Program-made: the position numbers and the translations under genes | Shown here: positions 30,124-39,754 of the stretch, piece by piece | Layout: each line of letters begins with the position of its first letter | Numbering within the stretch: position 1 is the stretch's first letter | Origin: Chloropicon primus | Lineage: Eukaryota > Chlorophyta > Chloropicophyceae > Chloropicales > Chloropicaceae | Length of the DNA: 64,000 bases | Direction: 5' to 3' | NCBI GenBank assembly: GCA_023205875.1 | Contig: CP060756.1 | Coordinates: 496,001-560,000, forward strand | Notes under the pieces: generated by a model | Seen by the model: the letters and a program-made list of their open reading frames with translations, nothing else | Told to the model about the DNA's origin: nothing | The model's database searches: none

Positions 30124-30360
30124 GGCGACCTCTCGTTAAAAAAAAACCCTCGTCCCTTGCACGAGGTCAACAAGCTTGAGGACAACTGAACCGCCACCCA
30201 CCACTGGGGCGCTCGCTGCTGCTTTGCGCGTTATGTTCAATTCCCAACTCGTCAGGGAGGACGAGGAGAGGAGAGGAGGAGAGAAGAACAAGGTGGTTGT
30301 TTGGATGATTGGATGATTGGATGAATAAGATGGATGGAATTACAAAAGCGGGTTAAGGTT

Positions 30361-31178
30361 TCAGTTTTGCATGTCCAAATGGAGGACGTACTTGGTCATC
30401 TCCTCCAAGCCGGTGCCTGGGATGTACCGGGAACCTTCGCTGGAGTCTTCGCAAGCCTTGTCTGAGATTTCGATAGTGTTGCTCGAAGGATCCAGTTTCC
30501 AACCGTTCTTCTCGACCACCTGGAGCGCTTCGTCCATGGTGCACGCCAGCATCGAGGTCAGGGCGTCGAGAGATATCGAGGTATACGCCTTTGTGATGAT
30601 CCTCTGCACCCTCGACCTCGTCTCCGCTGCGAGCTGCCCCATGAGAGGCAGCAAGAGCTCGCTCCAGGGGTGGGCCGACACGTTCTTGTGGAACCCCACG
30701 TAGTCCTTCTCCCACAGCGTCTTCAGCACCTTGCAGACGTTCTGGATCTCCGCGTTCTCTCGCAAGGTGTCCGGCACCCTCTTCCAGCAAAACCTCGCGT
30801 CGTTCACCTGGCCCGCGATGAGGTGGCACACGATCTGCGCGGAGTACACCCACTCGAGCTGGCAACTTGCTTCCCCGGCCGTCTGAAGGAAACCACGAAA
30901 ATGGGAACCGACGGGATCAAAAGAGGGCCAAAGCCATTCGTCAGCGCGAACGCAAACAACACGACGAGAGGGTTGACGACGATGCAGAACGATCGCAATA
31001 CCCAGTCACTCTTGGGGCGACCATTCGGGGTCACCGCCTTCCTTTCTCCCACAACGCCGAACACTTCCTCCGAATCGCTCGCCGAAGCGCACGAACTTAC
31101 CTCGAGCTCAATCCTCTCGCACGTCTTCGCGGCCTCCGCATACTTCCCCTCCGCAACCCTCCTCTTCACGTCCTCCAT
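30361..31178 (-). CDS. CSN8: COP9 signalosome subunit 8
   Basis: Exon 1 is 31178-31101 and exon 2 is 30882-30361 on the minus strand (GTAAGT/CAG, phase 0), 199 residues, matching the family. CSN8 is the smallest PCI subunit of the COP9 signalosome, which removes NEDD8 from cullins. The PCI-type core shows in VNDARFCWKRVPDTL, HPWSELLLPLM, and ITKAYTSISLDALTSML followed by DEALQVVEKNGWKLD. The distant relatives eIF3k and RPN12 are less likely because of the KRVP and AYTSI motifs. Confidence 0.85.
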
Positions 31179-31573
31179 CTCCTTCTCCCTCTTGCTCGAC
31201 AGGTTGAGGGGTCAAACGATCGATCACAAGAGATCCCCCTTCATCACACGACACAAACACCCGTCACTCGTAACAACCGCCTTTCCCTCTCCCTCTCTGT
31301 CTCTCTGTCTCTCTATCTCCTCGATCCCACACCTCTTTCGTGTCGTCGTCCGGTGTTCACCAGTTCGTCGTTCCTTTCGAACGAGAGCTCTTTCGAAAGA
31401 TCAAGATACGACGCTTCGTTCTGCGCACAAAAACCTCCCCCTCCCCCTCGCCCTTGCCCTCCGTCTCTCGTCGTCTCTCGCCCTCCGCCTCTCTCTCCGT
31501 CTCTCTCTCTCGTGCGCCGCGCGATCTCTTGGCTCTTGGCGGAGAAGAGAGAAGAGGACGAAGACGAGCGACG
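31179..31573. promoter_or_regulatory. Divergent promoter CSN8 / MsrA with shared palindromic element
   Basis: Contains the second copy of the shared element at 31360-31400 (36 of 41 bases equal to 19711-19751, both on the plus strand). C/T-rich tracts flank it at 31280-31325 and 31480-31515. Confidence 0.55.
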
Positions 31574-32320
31574 ATGAAGGTGTTGAGGAAGACGCTGGCA
31601 ACGTGCGGGAACCCGAGGACGGCGACGAGGAGGGCGACCTCGTCGACGAACGGGACAGGACCAAGGAACTCGTCCTCCTTTCGCTCCGGTTCTCGTTCTT
31701 GTTCCAACAGAGGCGGGACGACGAGGGCATTCGCCAGAGCTGCTGGTGTGGGAACAATCTGCCTCTTTGGTTTGGGAGGAGGGAAAGCTCAGGCGAAGAT
31801 GGCGACGTGGCCACCGGAGGGGAACAAGCTTCCGTTGGCAACTTTCGCGGCCGGATGCTTCTGGGGCGTGGAGCTGAGGTTCCAGCGCGTGGAGGGGGTG
31901 GAGAAGACTGCCGTGGGGTACATCCAGGGCGAGGTGGAGAGCCCGACGTACGAGATGATCTGCAGTGGGATGACCGGACACACCGAGGCGGTTCAGATGA
32001 CGTACGACCCGAGCGTCGTGACCTTTGGAGAGCTTTGCGACGTGTTCTACGCGGGCCACAACCCGAAGCAGCTGAATCAGCAAGGAAACGATGTGGGAAC
32101 TCAGTACAGGAGTGGGATTTACTACCACGACGAGGAGCAGAAGAAGGTCGCGGAGGAGAAGAAGGCCCAGGTCGAGGGGGCGGTCACCGAGGTCCAGGCC
32201 GCCGCCAGGTTCTGGCCCGCGGAGGAGTACCACCAGCAGTACTTGGAGAAGGGGGGAAGGTTTGGCTCCGGGCAGTCGGCCGCGAAGGGCTGCACCGACA
32301 AGATTCGATGCTATGGCTAG
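31574..32320 (+). CDS. MSRA: Peptide methionine sulfoxide reductase MsrA, plastid type
   Basis: ATG 31574 gives 248 residues. The enzyme reduces methionine-S-sulfoxide. The catalytic Cys is in [12 protein letters not shown] (Cys 95), followed by [29 protein letters not shown] and [20 protein letters not shown]. Residues 1-50 are Arg/Ser/Thr-rich, then a hydrophobic stretch [15 protein letters not shown] ends in AQAK. That looks like a stroma-plus-lumen bipartite signal with an AxA cleavage site, which is unusual for MsrA. It is convergent with isoamylase; stops are 85 bases apart. Confidence 0.92.
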   Translation: MKVLRKTLATCGNPRTATRRATSSTNGTGPRNSSSFRSGSRSCSNRGGTTRAFARAAGVGTICLFGLGGGKAQAKMATWPPEGNKLPLATFAAGCFWGVELRFQRVEGVEKTAVGYIQGEVESPTYEMICSGMTGHTEAVQMTYDPSVVTFGELCDVFYAGHNPKQLNQQGNDVGTQYRSGIYYHDEEQKKVAEEKKAQVEGAVTEVQAAARFWPAEEYHQQYLEKGGRFGSGQSAAKGCTDKIRCYG

Positions 32321-32405
32321 GCTGTTTGCTGTCTCTTCCTGGTATTAAATTTCTTTTTGACTTTGAAATCGAAACAAGCAATCGCAGGCACCTCGCTGCC
32401 CCGCG

Positions 32406-34682
32406 TCACTTCTCTTCCAGCAGCAGACACGAGTACGGCGCCACCCGGTACACGCTCCCCTCGATCGCTCTCACGCCCTCTGCGTCAAAGTCCTTTGGGC
32501 TCGCCAAGTTCGTGTCGACGACTCTGTGCCACCTCTTCCCGCTCGCCGGCTTCGGCAAAGCGTTCTCAACCCAGTAGCCGTGGGCATTGAAAGCGACGTA
32601 GATGCTCCTGGCACCCAGGTGGCCGCCATGCAGGGTGAAGGACAAGAAGCAGCTCTCCTCGTTGCCCCAGTTACTTTCGTGCCACGTGATATCCCTGCTC
32701 CTGAGAAATTCGGACCGCCCAAGCAAGGGCGAGCTCCTTCGGTAGTGAATCAGCCCCGCGTAAAACCTGAGAAAGTTCCTGGACGCCTCCTCCCCCTCGA
32801 GCTGGTCCCATCGAAAGTAGTTCATTCGCCTGTCCAGTCCGTAGGTGTTGTTGTTCCCAAGCGTGGAACGCCCGTACTCGTCCCCCATCAGCACCATCGG
32901 CGTGCCCTGAGAGACCATGAGGGCCATGTGAAAGTTCTTCCTTTGCCTCACTCTCAGCTGGTTGATCTGGTCGGAGGAGGTGTCGCCCTCGGCCCCGCAA
33001 TTCCAGGAGAAGTTATCGTTGCTCCCATCCCTGGACTCCTCCCCGTTGTCCTCGTTGTGCTTGGAGTTGTACGAGACGAGGTCGTTCATCGTAAAGCCGT
33101 CATGGGCTATCACAAAGTTGACCGAATGGAAGGGTTTCCTGTTGTTGTAGTTGTACAAGTCCGCAGACCCCGCGAGCCTGGTAGCAAAGGCCGTCTTCAT
33201 TCCAGGGTCCCCCTTGATGAAGCGCCTGACATCATCCCTGTACTTGCCGTTCCACTCGGCCCACACGTCCCAGTTTGGGAACGACCCCACCTGGTACAAT
33301 CCACCGCAATCCCAAGGCTCGCTGATGAGCTTCACCTTGGACAGCACCGGGTCTTTGGAGATCGCTCCGATCAGCGGCGGGTTCTGCAGCGGCTTCCCCC
33401 TCGGGTTCCTGCACAAGGCGCTGGCCAGGTCGAACCTGAACCCGTCCACGTGGTACTCCTCCACCCAGTGGCGAAGGCTGTCCAAAATCAGGTCGGACAC
33501 GACCGGGTTGTTGGCGTTCACAGTGTTTCCACACCCCGAGTAATTCAGGATCCGCTCATAGCTCTCCGGGTCCTGCATGTAGTACGTGCTGCAATCGATC
33601 CCCCTGAAGCTCAAGAGGTAGGGGTTGGTGTCCCCTCCCTCTGCCGTGTGGTTGTACACGACGTCGAGCACCACCTCGATGCCGTTGGCGTGCAAGTCCT
33701 TCACCAGCTCCTTGAACTCCAGGGCGGCCTTGGCAGGCCCTCCGCCGCCCGAACCGAACCTGGACATGGGGGCGAAGAAGTTGATGTGGGAATAGCCCCA
33801 CACGTTCACCATGTGATCCCTTGGGTTCGGACTTCTTTGGAACTCCAACTCGTCGTACTCGAAGATGGGAAGGAGCTCAACGCAGGTCACCCCGAGGTCC
33901 TTGAGGTGGGGAATCTTCCTCCTCACGCCCTCAAAGGTCCCCCGGGAGCCGGCAGGTAGCCCGCTCGACTCGTCCGACGTGAACAGCCTCACGCTCATCT
34001 CGTAAATCACGGTGTCCTTCCACTCCGTCCCTGGCTTCCTGTACCCCTCACCCCAGTCGAAGTCCGTCAGCGCCGCGTCGTCAAAATCGAAGGTGCCCCA
34101 GAACGAGGACCCCGTTTCCGGCTCGAAGCCCTCGGCCTCGTCCCTCACCCCGAACTCCTTCCTGCCAAGATACACCAGAGGGGCGTAAGGGTCAAGGAGG
34201 ATCCTGTCCGAGTCCCACCTGTGGGTCGTCTCCCAGCCTCCGGAACCCTCCACCCTGACGCCGTACACAAGCCTAGATGGGTGAGGGACGTCGTGAAGGC
34301 GAACGTGGAAGGTGTTCCTCGTCCTGTGCATGGGGAACTCCTGGATCACCTCGGGCCTTCCGGACGACGTTGCTACGGCGAGGCACAGCCTCATGGCCCT
34401 TGCGTTCTCCGAAACAACCGCGAAGTTGACGGCCGTCGTCACTCCACCCGATCGCCCCGCCGGCGACGGGCCGAGGGGCCGAGGCTCCCCCTCGCTCGCC
34501 CACGCCGTCCCTTCCCCACTGTCCGTGGACAACCTCCCATCCGACACCGCTCTCGTCCTCCCCAAGTGTCGAGGCATCAAGTGGGCACGGGATGTGTCGA
34601 AGCCTCGTGGCCTTCCCGATCGCTTGGCCGGGCCTCGAGCGGGTCCCCTCAGTCTGCTCCCTACGCGCGCCCCGTGCATCAT
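32406..34682 (-). CDS. Isoamylase (starch debranching enzyme)
   Basis: Start chosen at ATG 34680-34682, giving 758 residues; the frame stays open upstream without ATG. An Arg/Ser-rich N-terminus may be a plastid transit peptide. The CBM48 region (TTAVNFAVVSENARAMRLCL, WETTHRWDSDRILLDPYAPLVY) precedes a GH13 barrel. Catalytic residues are Asp 418 in DGFRFDLASALCRN, Glu 455 in LISEPWDCGG and Asp 528 in VIAHDGFTMNDLVSYN. It cuts alpha-1,6 links in pre-amylopectin or starch. The isoform (ISA1, 2 or 3) cannot be decided by eye, but all three catalytic residues are present, against ISA2. It implies storage starch. Confidence 0.93.
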   Translation of the reverse strand: MMHGARVGSRLRGPARGPAKRSGRPRGFDTSRAHLMPRHLGRTRAVSDGRLSTDSGEGTAWASEGEPRPLGPSPAGRSGGVTTAVNFAVVSENARAMRLCLAVATSSGRPEVIQEFPMHRTRNTFHVRLHDVPHPSRLVYGVRVEGSGGWETTHRWDSDRILLDPYAPLVYLGRKEFGVRDEAEGFEPETGSSFWGTFDFDDAALTDFDWGEGYRKPGTEWKDTVIYEMSVRLFTSDESSGLPAGSRGTFEGVRRKIPHLKDLGVTCVELLPIFEYDELEFQRSPNPRDHMVNVWGYSHINFFAPMSRFGSGGGGPAKAALEFKELVKDLHANGIEVVLDVVYNHTAEGGDTNPYLLSFRGIDCSTYYMQDPESYERILNYSGCGNTVNANNPVVSDLILDSLRHWVEEYHVDGFRFDLASALCRNPRGKPLQNPPLIGAISKDPVLSKVKLISEPWDCGGLYQVGSFPNWDVWAEWNGKYRDDVRRFIKGDPGMKTAFATRLAGSADLYNYNNRKPFHSVNFVIAHDGFTMNDLVSYNSKHNEDNGEESRDGSNDNFSWNCGAEGDTSSDQINQLRVRQRKNFHMALMVSQGTPMVLMGDEYGRSTLGNNNTYGLDRRMNYFRWDQLEGEEASRNFLRFYAGLIHYRRSSPLLGRSEFLRSRDITWHESNWGNEESCFLSFTLHGGHLGARSIYVAFNAHGYWVENALPKPASGKRWHRVVDTNLASPKDFDAEGVRAIEGSVYRVAPYSCLLLEEK

Positions 34683-34960
34683 CCTCGCCTCCACACAGAG
34701 GCAGCCAGCTCCCTCGTTCTCCTGCACGTCCTCGTCGAGATCAAGATCTTCAATAATATCTCCAGGAGAGAGGGGAGAGGGGAAAGGGGAGGGGAGGGGG
34801 ATGGAGGAGGGGAGGCCCACTGTCCTGCTGTACTCCGAACCATTTCATTTTCTCCTCCCTGTGCGCGTGCTTGTCTCATCCAGGGGGTGGGGTGCGACTC
34901 GCTTCGGCTTCACCCCAACACAACGCCGGAGGGAGGGGATGCGGGGAGGGAGGTGGATCG

Positions 34961-35662
34961 TCACGAGGGGGGGTTGCGCGGTCTCCTGTGCTTTCTTTCT
35001 GAGGAATTGTTAGGGTTCATATTATAGTACAGTTCTTTAACGGAGACGAGGGATAGCAATCTTTCCGTTTCTACTTGGCGGAAGCAAAGGTTTGACACCA
35101 GGTCCTTGGGAATGATCAGGGGTGACTCCAACGGCGGGAAGTCTAATTTATGCTCTGCAGGCTGGCCCCTACCCGCGCTTGTATTCAAGCTAGCAAGCTC
35201 ATTCCTAAGGAACATGATCTCTCTGTTTGCCATCGCCTCGCGATACTTCAAGGTTGCGTTCTCTGTCTCCAACTGCCGGACCTTCAACTGCAGCTCCTCC
35301 ATGGCAGCCTTCTTCCTCAGCCTCGAAGCCGCGGCGCTCCTCCTGTTTTTCTCCTTTCTGTCCAACTGCTTGCTCTCTCCATCGTTCTCCGCACGCTCCT
35401 CCTTCACGGCGGCGAGGCACCTCTTCTTCGACGTCGTCGTGTCGCACGAGAGTCCCGAGCACTGCGTCTCGGTCCCCGTGTCCACCGACGATCCGCTCCC
35501 TCTCCTCGTCCTCTTCTTCGAACAACCCCCCTCCTTTTCCTGTTCCCCTGCCAGCCCCGAGAGCAGCCAGGTATCGAAAGTCTCCGGCAAGTCGAACGTC
35601 TCCTCCGGCGGAGGAAGGTAGAACGGCTCCGGCAAAGCGCCGAAAGGCTCCGTATCTGCCAT
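34961..35662 (-). CDS. bZIP transcription factor
   Basis: ATG 35660-35662 gives 233 residues. The basic region is RKEKNRRSAAASRLRKKAAM with the invariant Asn and Arg (N-x7-R), followed by a leucine zipper (LQLKVRQLETENATLKYREA). The N-terminal part is acidic and Pro-rich, like an activation domain. The frame is open further upstream through a Lys/Arg repeat, which I take as 5' leader. Targets are unknown. It lies 278 bases upstream of isoamylase on the same strand. Confidence 0.85.
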   Translation of the reverse strand: MADTEPFGALPEPFYLPPPEETFDLPETFDTWLLSGLAGEQEKEGGCSKKRTRRGSGSSVDTGTETQCSGLSCDTTTSKKRCLAAVKEERAENDGESKQLDRKEKNRRSAAASRLRKKAAMEELQLKVRQLETENATLKYREAMANREIMFLRNELASLNTSAGRGQPAEHKLDFPPLESPLIIPKDLVSNLCFRQVETERLLSLVSVKELYYNMNPNNSSERKHRRPRNPPS

Positions 35663-36288
35663 CTCCTCACCAACAAGAAAAGACAAACGACCCGATCCGG
35701 AAAGAAAGCTTTGGGTGTTGGGTTCGGAACCAAAAAAAGAAAACCTAGGTCTAGGTTTCCTCCTCTTCCTTCTCCCTTCTCCCTTCTCCTTCTCTTTCTG
35801 CAACTCTCTCTCTGTCTTCTGGGCGGCAGCGGCGAGGGGTGGAGGGGGGGGGGGGCTGAAGGACTTCTCCTTCCTCTTCCTCTTCCTCTTCCTCTTCCTC
35901 GCTCTCTCGCTCTCACACACGACGACGGTATCGTGCTTCCCGCTCGCTGTCGTTGACTGCGATGGTTCCTCTCCGAGTTGGTGTTCCTGGGCGCTCATTG
36001 GTCGAGACGAGCACGCCTTCAATGGGAAACTGGAATTTGGAAATAGTGGCGAGGATCCCGCCATGAAGGGAGAGGGGCCGTTTCGGAACTCGACCGTCAG
36101 TTGTGAGCGACCAGCAATTCCCTTTTGCACACCTTGGTCCTTTGGCAAGGCGAGTCCAGCGAGTGCAGGCTGAGAGATGACACCTTTGAAGCGGACAGAG
36201 TCGTGGAATGACTTGTCCGCCGCGGGGGGGGGGAGTGGCTTGATATCGAATTGTGCTGTATATTATAGTTTTGTGGAGTCTGTTCCCC
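35663..36288. promoter_or_regulatory. bZIP upstream region
   Basis: About 626 bases with C/T-rich runs (TTCCTC repeats 35866-35900) that are GA-rich on the bZIP coding strand. It also holds the 3' end of the JmjC gene. No gene is recognised. Confidence 0.4.
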
Positions 36289-37728
36289 CTAGGGATGTAC
36301 AAAATTGTTGCAAGAATCGCAGATGTGCTTTACACCCTGCTTCTGGAACTCGACCATGTCCTCCGTCTCTTGGGACGCCCTGCAGACGGCCTCGCACCAG
36401 GACTGCCAGTCCTTGAACCCGGAGATCTCGTAGATGTGCTTGTCCCTGTCTTCGCCGTGATCGTATTCTCTCTGAACGTGCTGCGCTACGGGGCTCTCGT
36501 CGTAGCACTTTCGAAAGTCTTCCTCCTGTACTCCTCCCGCGGAATCATGAAGAAATGAACTCATTATGGAACCACCCTCCGGAGTTGTCACGCACTGCCT
36601 CAAGTCTTTGCCGACCGGGACCAACGACCTCATCCAGTCTCCACAATGTTGGCTTTCATCCTCTGCAACGCAGATGCGTAAGAACCGGTCGAGCAACGCG
36701 GGGGGCAACGAGTTCATACTCACGGCCCAGGATGATTCGGCGTTGAAGACCCCGTGCAAGGTGGCCGGCGGCAGGTGAATCCAGTCACCCGCATTGACTG
36801 CGCCTTCCTGAATCGTGACCCTTCCTAACGAGGGAAAGGTCTCCAAGTCGGGATTCCAAACCTCAAAGTGTTTGGTCACTCCACCCACCAGCCTCTTCCA
36901 TCTCCGAGCGCTCCGGTAGAAAGGCAGGTAGACGCTCGAATCTTCGTACGATATGGTCCTGAAGATCTTCTTCCCGATGTAGACCGACATCCAGAAGGGA
37001 GTGTAGCCGGTGTCCATGTGCATCTCCGTCAAGGAGCCCTTTGGCCCGATGAAAACCTCAGGTTGAGTCAAAAGATTGCGAACGAACTCCCCGTCGGGCC
37101 CACGAGAAACTTTGTCGCTGGAGTACAAGACATTGGCCACGTATTTTGGAATGGGAGCGTAAAGATCCAGTCGCGGGCACACCTCTCCTGTCCCCACGTT
37201 ACCCGAAGCGTACCTCATCTGAGCCTCCTCCTTGGGGCTCAGAATGTAGTTGTCAACGTAGTCCCCGAGGTGCATGAGCTTCGTCTCCGTTAGCCCCGCC
37301 CACGCGCTCGAGTTCTTGCTGTATTTGTTCGTTTCCATGACGCCTTCGCCGCACAGGTCCTTCAGCCCCTGCCAGCCCAACTCCAAGGCCTTGTGATGAC
37401 GCACCCCATTCTCCACGATGACGACTTGATCCCCGTACTTTTTGAAGAACTCCTTGGTGCTTCCTATGGAGTCGGCAGGGACCCTGAGGATGGGCACGAT
37501 GTTGATCTTCCTCTTGGCCGGGGAACTCGTGCCCCCGCTCAAGATAAAGTGCAGTCCAAAAAACAGGCCTAAGAATCCAAGAGCCACCATCATCTTTCCC
37601 CTCTCCTCGTTGCACAACAGGGACTTGGCCTGGCCGCTACGAGCACCAGGGAGAGCTCTACCGGAGGAGTGAAGCGGGGAGTAACTCGCCCCGCTCCTGT
37701 CCTGCACCGACAACGAGTGCCTCAACAT
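36289..37728 (-). CDS. Membrane-anchored JmjC/cupin-8 type oxygenase
   Basis: An intronless 479-residue protein from ATG 37726-37728. Residues about 45-66 (MMVALGFLGLFFGLHFILSG) form a signal anchor, so the bulk should face the ER/Golgi lumen. The cupin core has the iron facial triad: the HMD of SLTEMHMDTGYTPFW and the His of WIHLPPATLHGVFN. KKIFRTISYED between them could hold the 2-oxoglutarate-binding Lys. The C-terminal 90 residues carry several Cys. Lumenal JmjC enzymes hydroxylate proteins or glycans; the substrate here is unknown. It is head-to-head with another 2-oxoglutarate oxygenase. Confidence 0.75.
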   Translation of the reverse strand: MLRHSLSVQDRSGASYSPLHSSGRALPGARSGQAKSLLCNEERGKMMVALGFLGLFFGLHFILSGGTSSPAKRKINIVPILRVPADSIGSTKEFFKKYGDQVVIVENGVRHHKALELGWQGLKDLCGEGVMETNKYSKNSSAWAGLTETKLMHLGDYVDNYILSPKEEAQMRYASGNVGTGEVCPRLDLYAPIPKYVANVLYSSDKVSRGPDGEFVRNLLTQPEVFIGPKGSLTEMHMDTGYTPFWMSVYIGKKIFRTISYEDSSVYLPFYRSARRWKRLVGGVTKHFEVWNPDLETFPSLGRVTIQEGAVNAGDWIHLPPATLHGVFNAESSWAVSMNSLPPALLDRFLRICVAEDESQHCGDWMRSLVPVGKDLRQCVTTPEGGSIMSSFLHDSAGGVQEEDFRKCYDESPVAQHVQREYDHGEDRDKHIYEISGFKDWQSWCEAVCRASQETEDMVEFQKQGVKHICDSCNNFVHP

Positions 37729-38025
37729 CCGTTCAGTTCTTGTCCTTGGTCAACAGCTTTGCATTGGTCACTTCAAGTCGAGTGAACCTCGTCTGGACTT
37801 GAGTGCGGACTTCTCAGTCTCTTTCACACTCAAGTCACTTTCGTGCCACTGAACGGAGTTGTTATGTAAATAGGGACAAAATAGGGCGTCCATGAACAAT
37901 CTTATGGCGGTGTGGTTCCAAGACAGGTGAAGGAGCTTTACATAGGAAGCCGGGCGATACACTAAGGCGACGGAGAACATCCTTCTCCTCTCCTCTCCTC
38001 CTCTCCTTCTTTTGTTCACGTGAAG
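37729..38025. promoter_or_regulatory. Divergent promoter of two oxygenase genes
   Basis: A 297-base shared region. It has (CTCCT)n at 37983-38008 beside the plus-strand start. It is less GC-rich than most spacers in the window. Confidence 0.5.
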
Positions 38026-39330
38026 ATGGCGTTCAGTCGACCAATGGGAAGAGGAAGGGCAGTTGCAAAGAAGGGTTGGCCCAGTCCCACAAACGTCAAA
38101 GCTTTTGTCGTGGGTTTGGGTATTGTCATGCTACTGGTCGCTAGACGAAACATCGATAGCGGGACAAAACAAGTCAAAGCTCCAGTTTCACCTTCACCTC
38201 CCCCTCAGAGATGTGATTACACACTGGATGAACAGCACTACAGCAGCTACTACGAGGACCAGTGTTGGAAAAACTTTTCTGTCCCGGACTTGGGGGACTC
38301 TGAAGGTGCAAGTCGAGCTATTTATGATCACGGAGCTTTGTATATGAAAAGCGTGATCGATTTTGAAGAAGCAAAGAGGTTCAGGACATATTTGACTTCT
38401 GTGGTGTCCCCGAGAACGCTGGACGGGGAGGAATACTTTGTAGGAAACTTGAGAGACCCGGACGGGAGGTACGACATCAGGTTGGACCCAAGGGAGCATG
38501 CTCCTGTAATGGATATGCTGAACAAGGTTGTTGGAAGACTGAAGCCTACCTTGGAGAAAATAGTGGGTCCAAAAGCAGAACTCGTGGACTTTTCCGCGTA
38601 CGTGACTTGCAACTCTTCAGCACAACATACGCATCAGGACGCCTGCGCCCTCTGCTGTCCCATCAAGGACAAGTACGAGTCCAGAATGGAAGAGGTCGAA
38701 AGCATTTTCGATTTCAACGACAGAGACCGCATTGCTATCCTGAAACCCAAGTATTATGCGAACAAGGAGCAATCCCAAGTGTACTCCATGTTTGTCGCTT
38801 TGCAGCCGACGACCAAGGAGAGGAATGGCGTGACGTTCACTTATCCAGATAGCCACAGACTCTTTGTTTGGGACAATGCCGAGGACGATATAGCCGGTGA
38901 AAGCGTGGAGCGTGAGCTAGGTGATGTTGCCCGAAAGAAATATCAGAGGTGTGAGCCACCACTGAACACGGGCGACGGATTCATATACAACTCAAAAACA
39001 TTCCATGCCGCCAACGCGAACCCATCGATCTCCGCAAGGATGATGCTCTTGATAGCCTTTCAGTCGGGAGAAGAGAGGAAAGGTTTGCCTTTGGGCTCGA
39101 CCTATTCGATACAGAGGGACTTCCTCAGGATGCAACCCGGAAAAGTTACGAGAACCGGTATGGAAGACGAGCCTGACTACTATTCCACTAAATGCATGAC
39201 TCAGGCCAACACCGCCGCAAGCAATCAAATGAAAGTACGCGGCAAAGTCTCACTTGATAAGTTCCCGTTGACTGTAGACTCCCTGAGCAGTATCCTCGCG
39301 TCCGGCAACAATCTCTTCTTCGGAAGATAA
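38026..39330 (+). CDS. Membrane-anchored 2OG-Fe(II) oxygenase
   Basis: ATG 38026 gives 434 residues. A short basic head and one membrane helix (AFVVGLGIVMLLVA) make it a type II membrane protein. A Pro/Ser stem follows, then a double-stranded beta-helix oxygenase domain: HTHQDACALCC supplies His-x-Asp, and FHAANANPSISARMMLLIAF supplies the distal His and the Arg that binds 2-oxoglutarate. The class resembles prolyl 4-hydroxylase or phytanoyl-CoA hydroxylase folds; the substrate is unknown. Codon use is less GC-biased than in flanking genes. Confidence 0.78.
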   Translation: MAFSRPMGRGRAVAKKGWPSPTNVKAFVVGLGIVMLLVARRNIDSGTKQVKAPVSPSPPPQRCDYTLDEQHYSSYYEDQCWKNFSVPDLGDSEGASRAIYDHGALYMKSVIDFEEAKRFRTYLTSVVSPRTLDGEEYFVGNLRDPDGRYDIRLDPREHAPVMDMLNKVVGRLKPTLEKIVGPKAELVDFSAYVTCNSSAQHTHQDACALCCPIKDKYESRMEEVESIFDFNDRDRIAILKPKYYANKEQSQVYSMFVALQPTTKERNGVTFTYPDSHRLFVWDNAEDDIAGESVERELGDVARKKYQRCEPPLNTGDGFIYNSKTFHAANANPSISARMMLLIAFQSGEERKGLPLGSTYSIQRDFLRMQPGKVTRTGMEDEPDYYSTKCMTQANTAASNQMKVRGKVSLDKFPLTVDSLSSILASGNNLFFGR

Positions 39331-39382
39331 CCAAAAGTTCATAAACGTATCATATGATAGCTATTATATTGTAAACATAAAC

Positions 39383-39524
39383 CGATCTGCTTCTCCTGGC
39401 TAGCGATCTGCTTCTCCTGGCTAGCGATCTGCTTCTCCTGGCTAGCGATCTGCTTCTCCTGGCTAGCGATCTGCTTCTCCTGGCTAGCGATCTGCTTCTC
39501 CTGGCTAGCGATCTGCTTCTCCTG
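39383..39524. repeat. 21-bp minisatellite, about 6.8 copies
   Basis: Unit CGATCTGCTTCTCCTGGCTA plus G, repeated six times without a mismatch and followed by a 16-base partial copy. Perfect identity implies recent expansion. One minus-strand frame reads it as heptads with E-K-Q-I-A-S-Q. Confidence 0.95.
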
Positions 39525-39697
39525 CTGGTCTGAGAAGGGACGAACAAACGTGACAAAGTCAGCGACGGAACGGACGACGAGGGACAGGATTTGTGGATAC
39601 GGACCTGGTCTTGGAAGGATTCTTCGCCTCGCGCTCTTTCCGTACCTCGCTCGCTCGACGACTTTGACGCTTCGATCAGGTGGTCGAGACTGGTGGG

Positions 39698-39700
<3 letters not shown>

Positions 39701-39731
<31 letters not shown>
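39701..39731 (+). repeat. (GA)n microsatellite
   Basis: About 15 GA units, ending 24 bases before the COX19 start on its coding strand. Confidence 0.9.
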
Positions 39732-39734
<3 letters not shown>

Positions 39735-39754
39735 GCAAGGCAACTCCGGGGGGC

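Larger units (their letters stand above)
39331..39754. promoter_or_regulatory. Spacer with minisatellite upstream of COX19
   Basis: Holds the 21-bp minisatellite 39383-39524 and a (GA)n tract 39701-39731. A minus-strand frame (39743-39339) crosses the repeat, reading EKQIASQ heptads, but has no ATG start and no recognised homology, so no gene is called. Confidence 0.5.

Noticed and set aside
32526-33959. Long plus-strand frame across isoamylase
   Set aside because: Antisense shadow; the minus-strand protein has all catalytic motifs of isoamylase.
39383-39524. CRISPR-like array
   Set aside because: Units are contiguous 21-mers without spacers, in a eukaryotic genome; it is a minisatellite.
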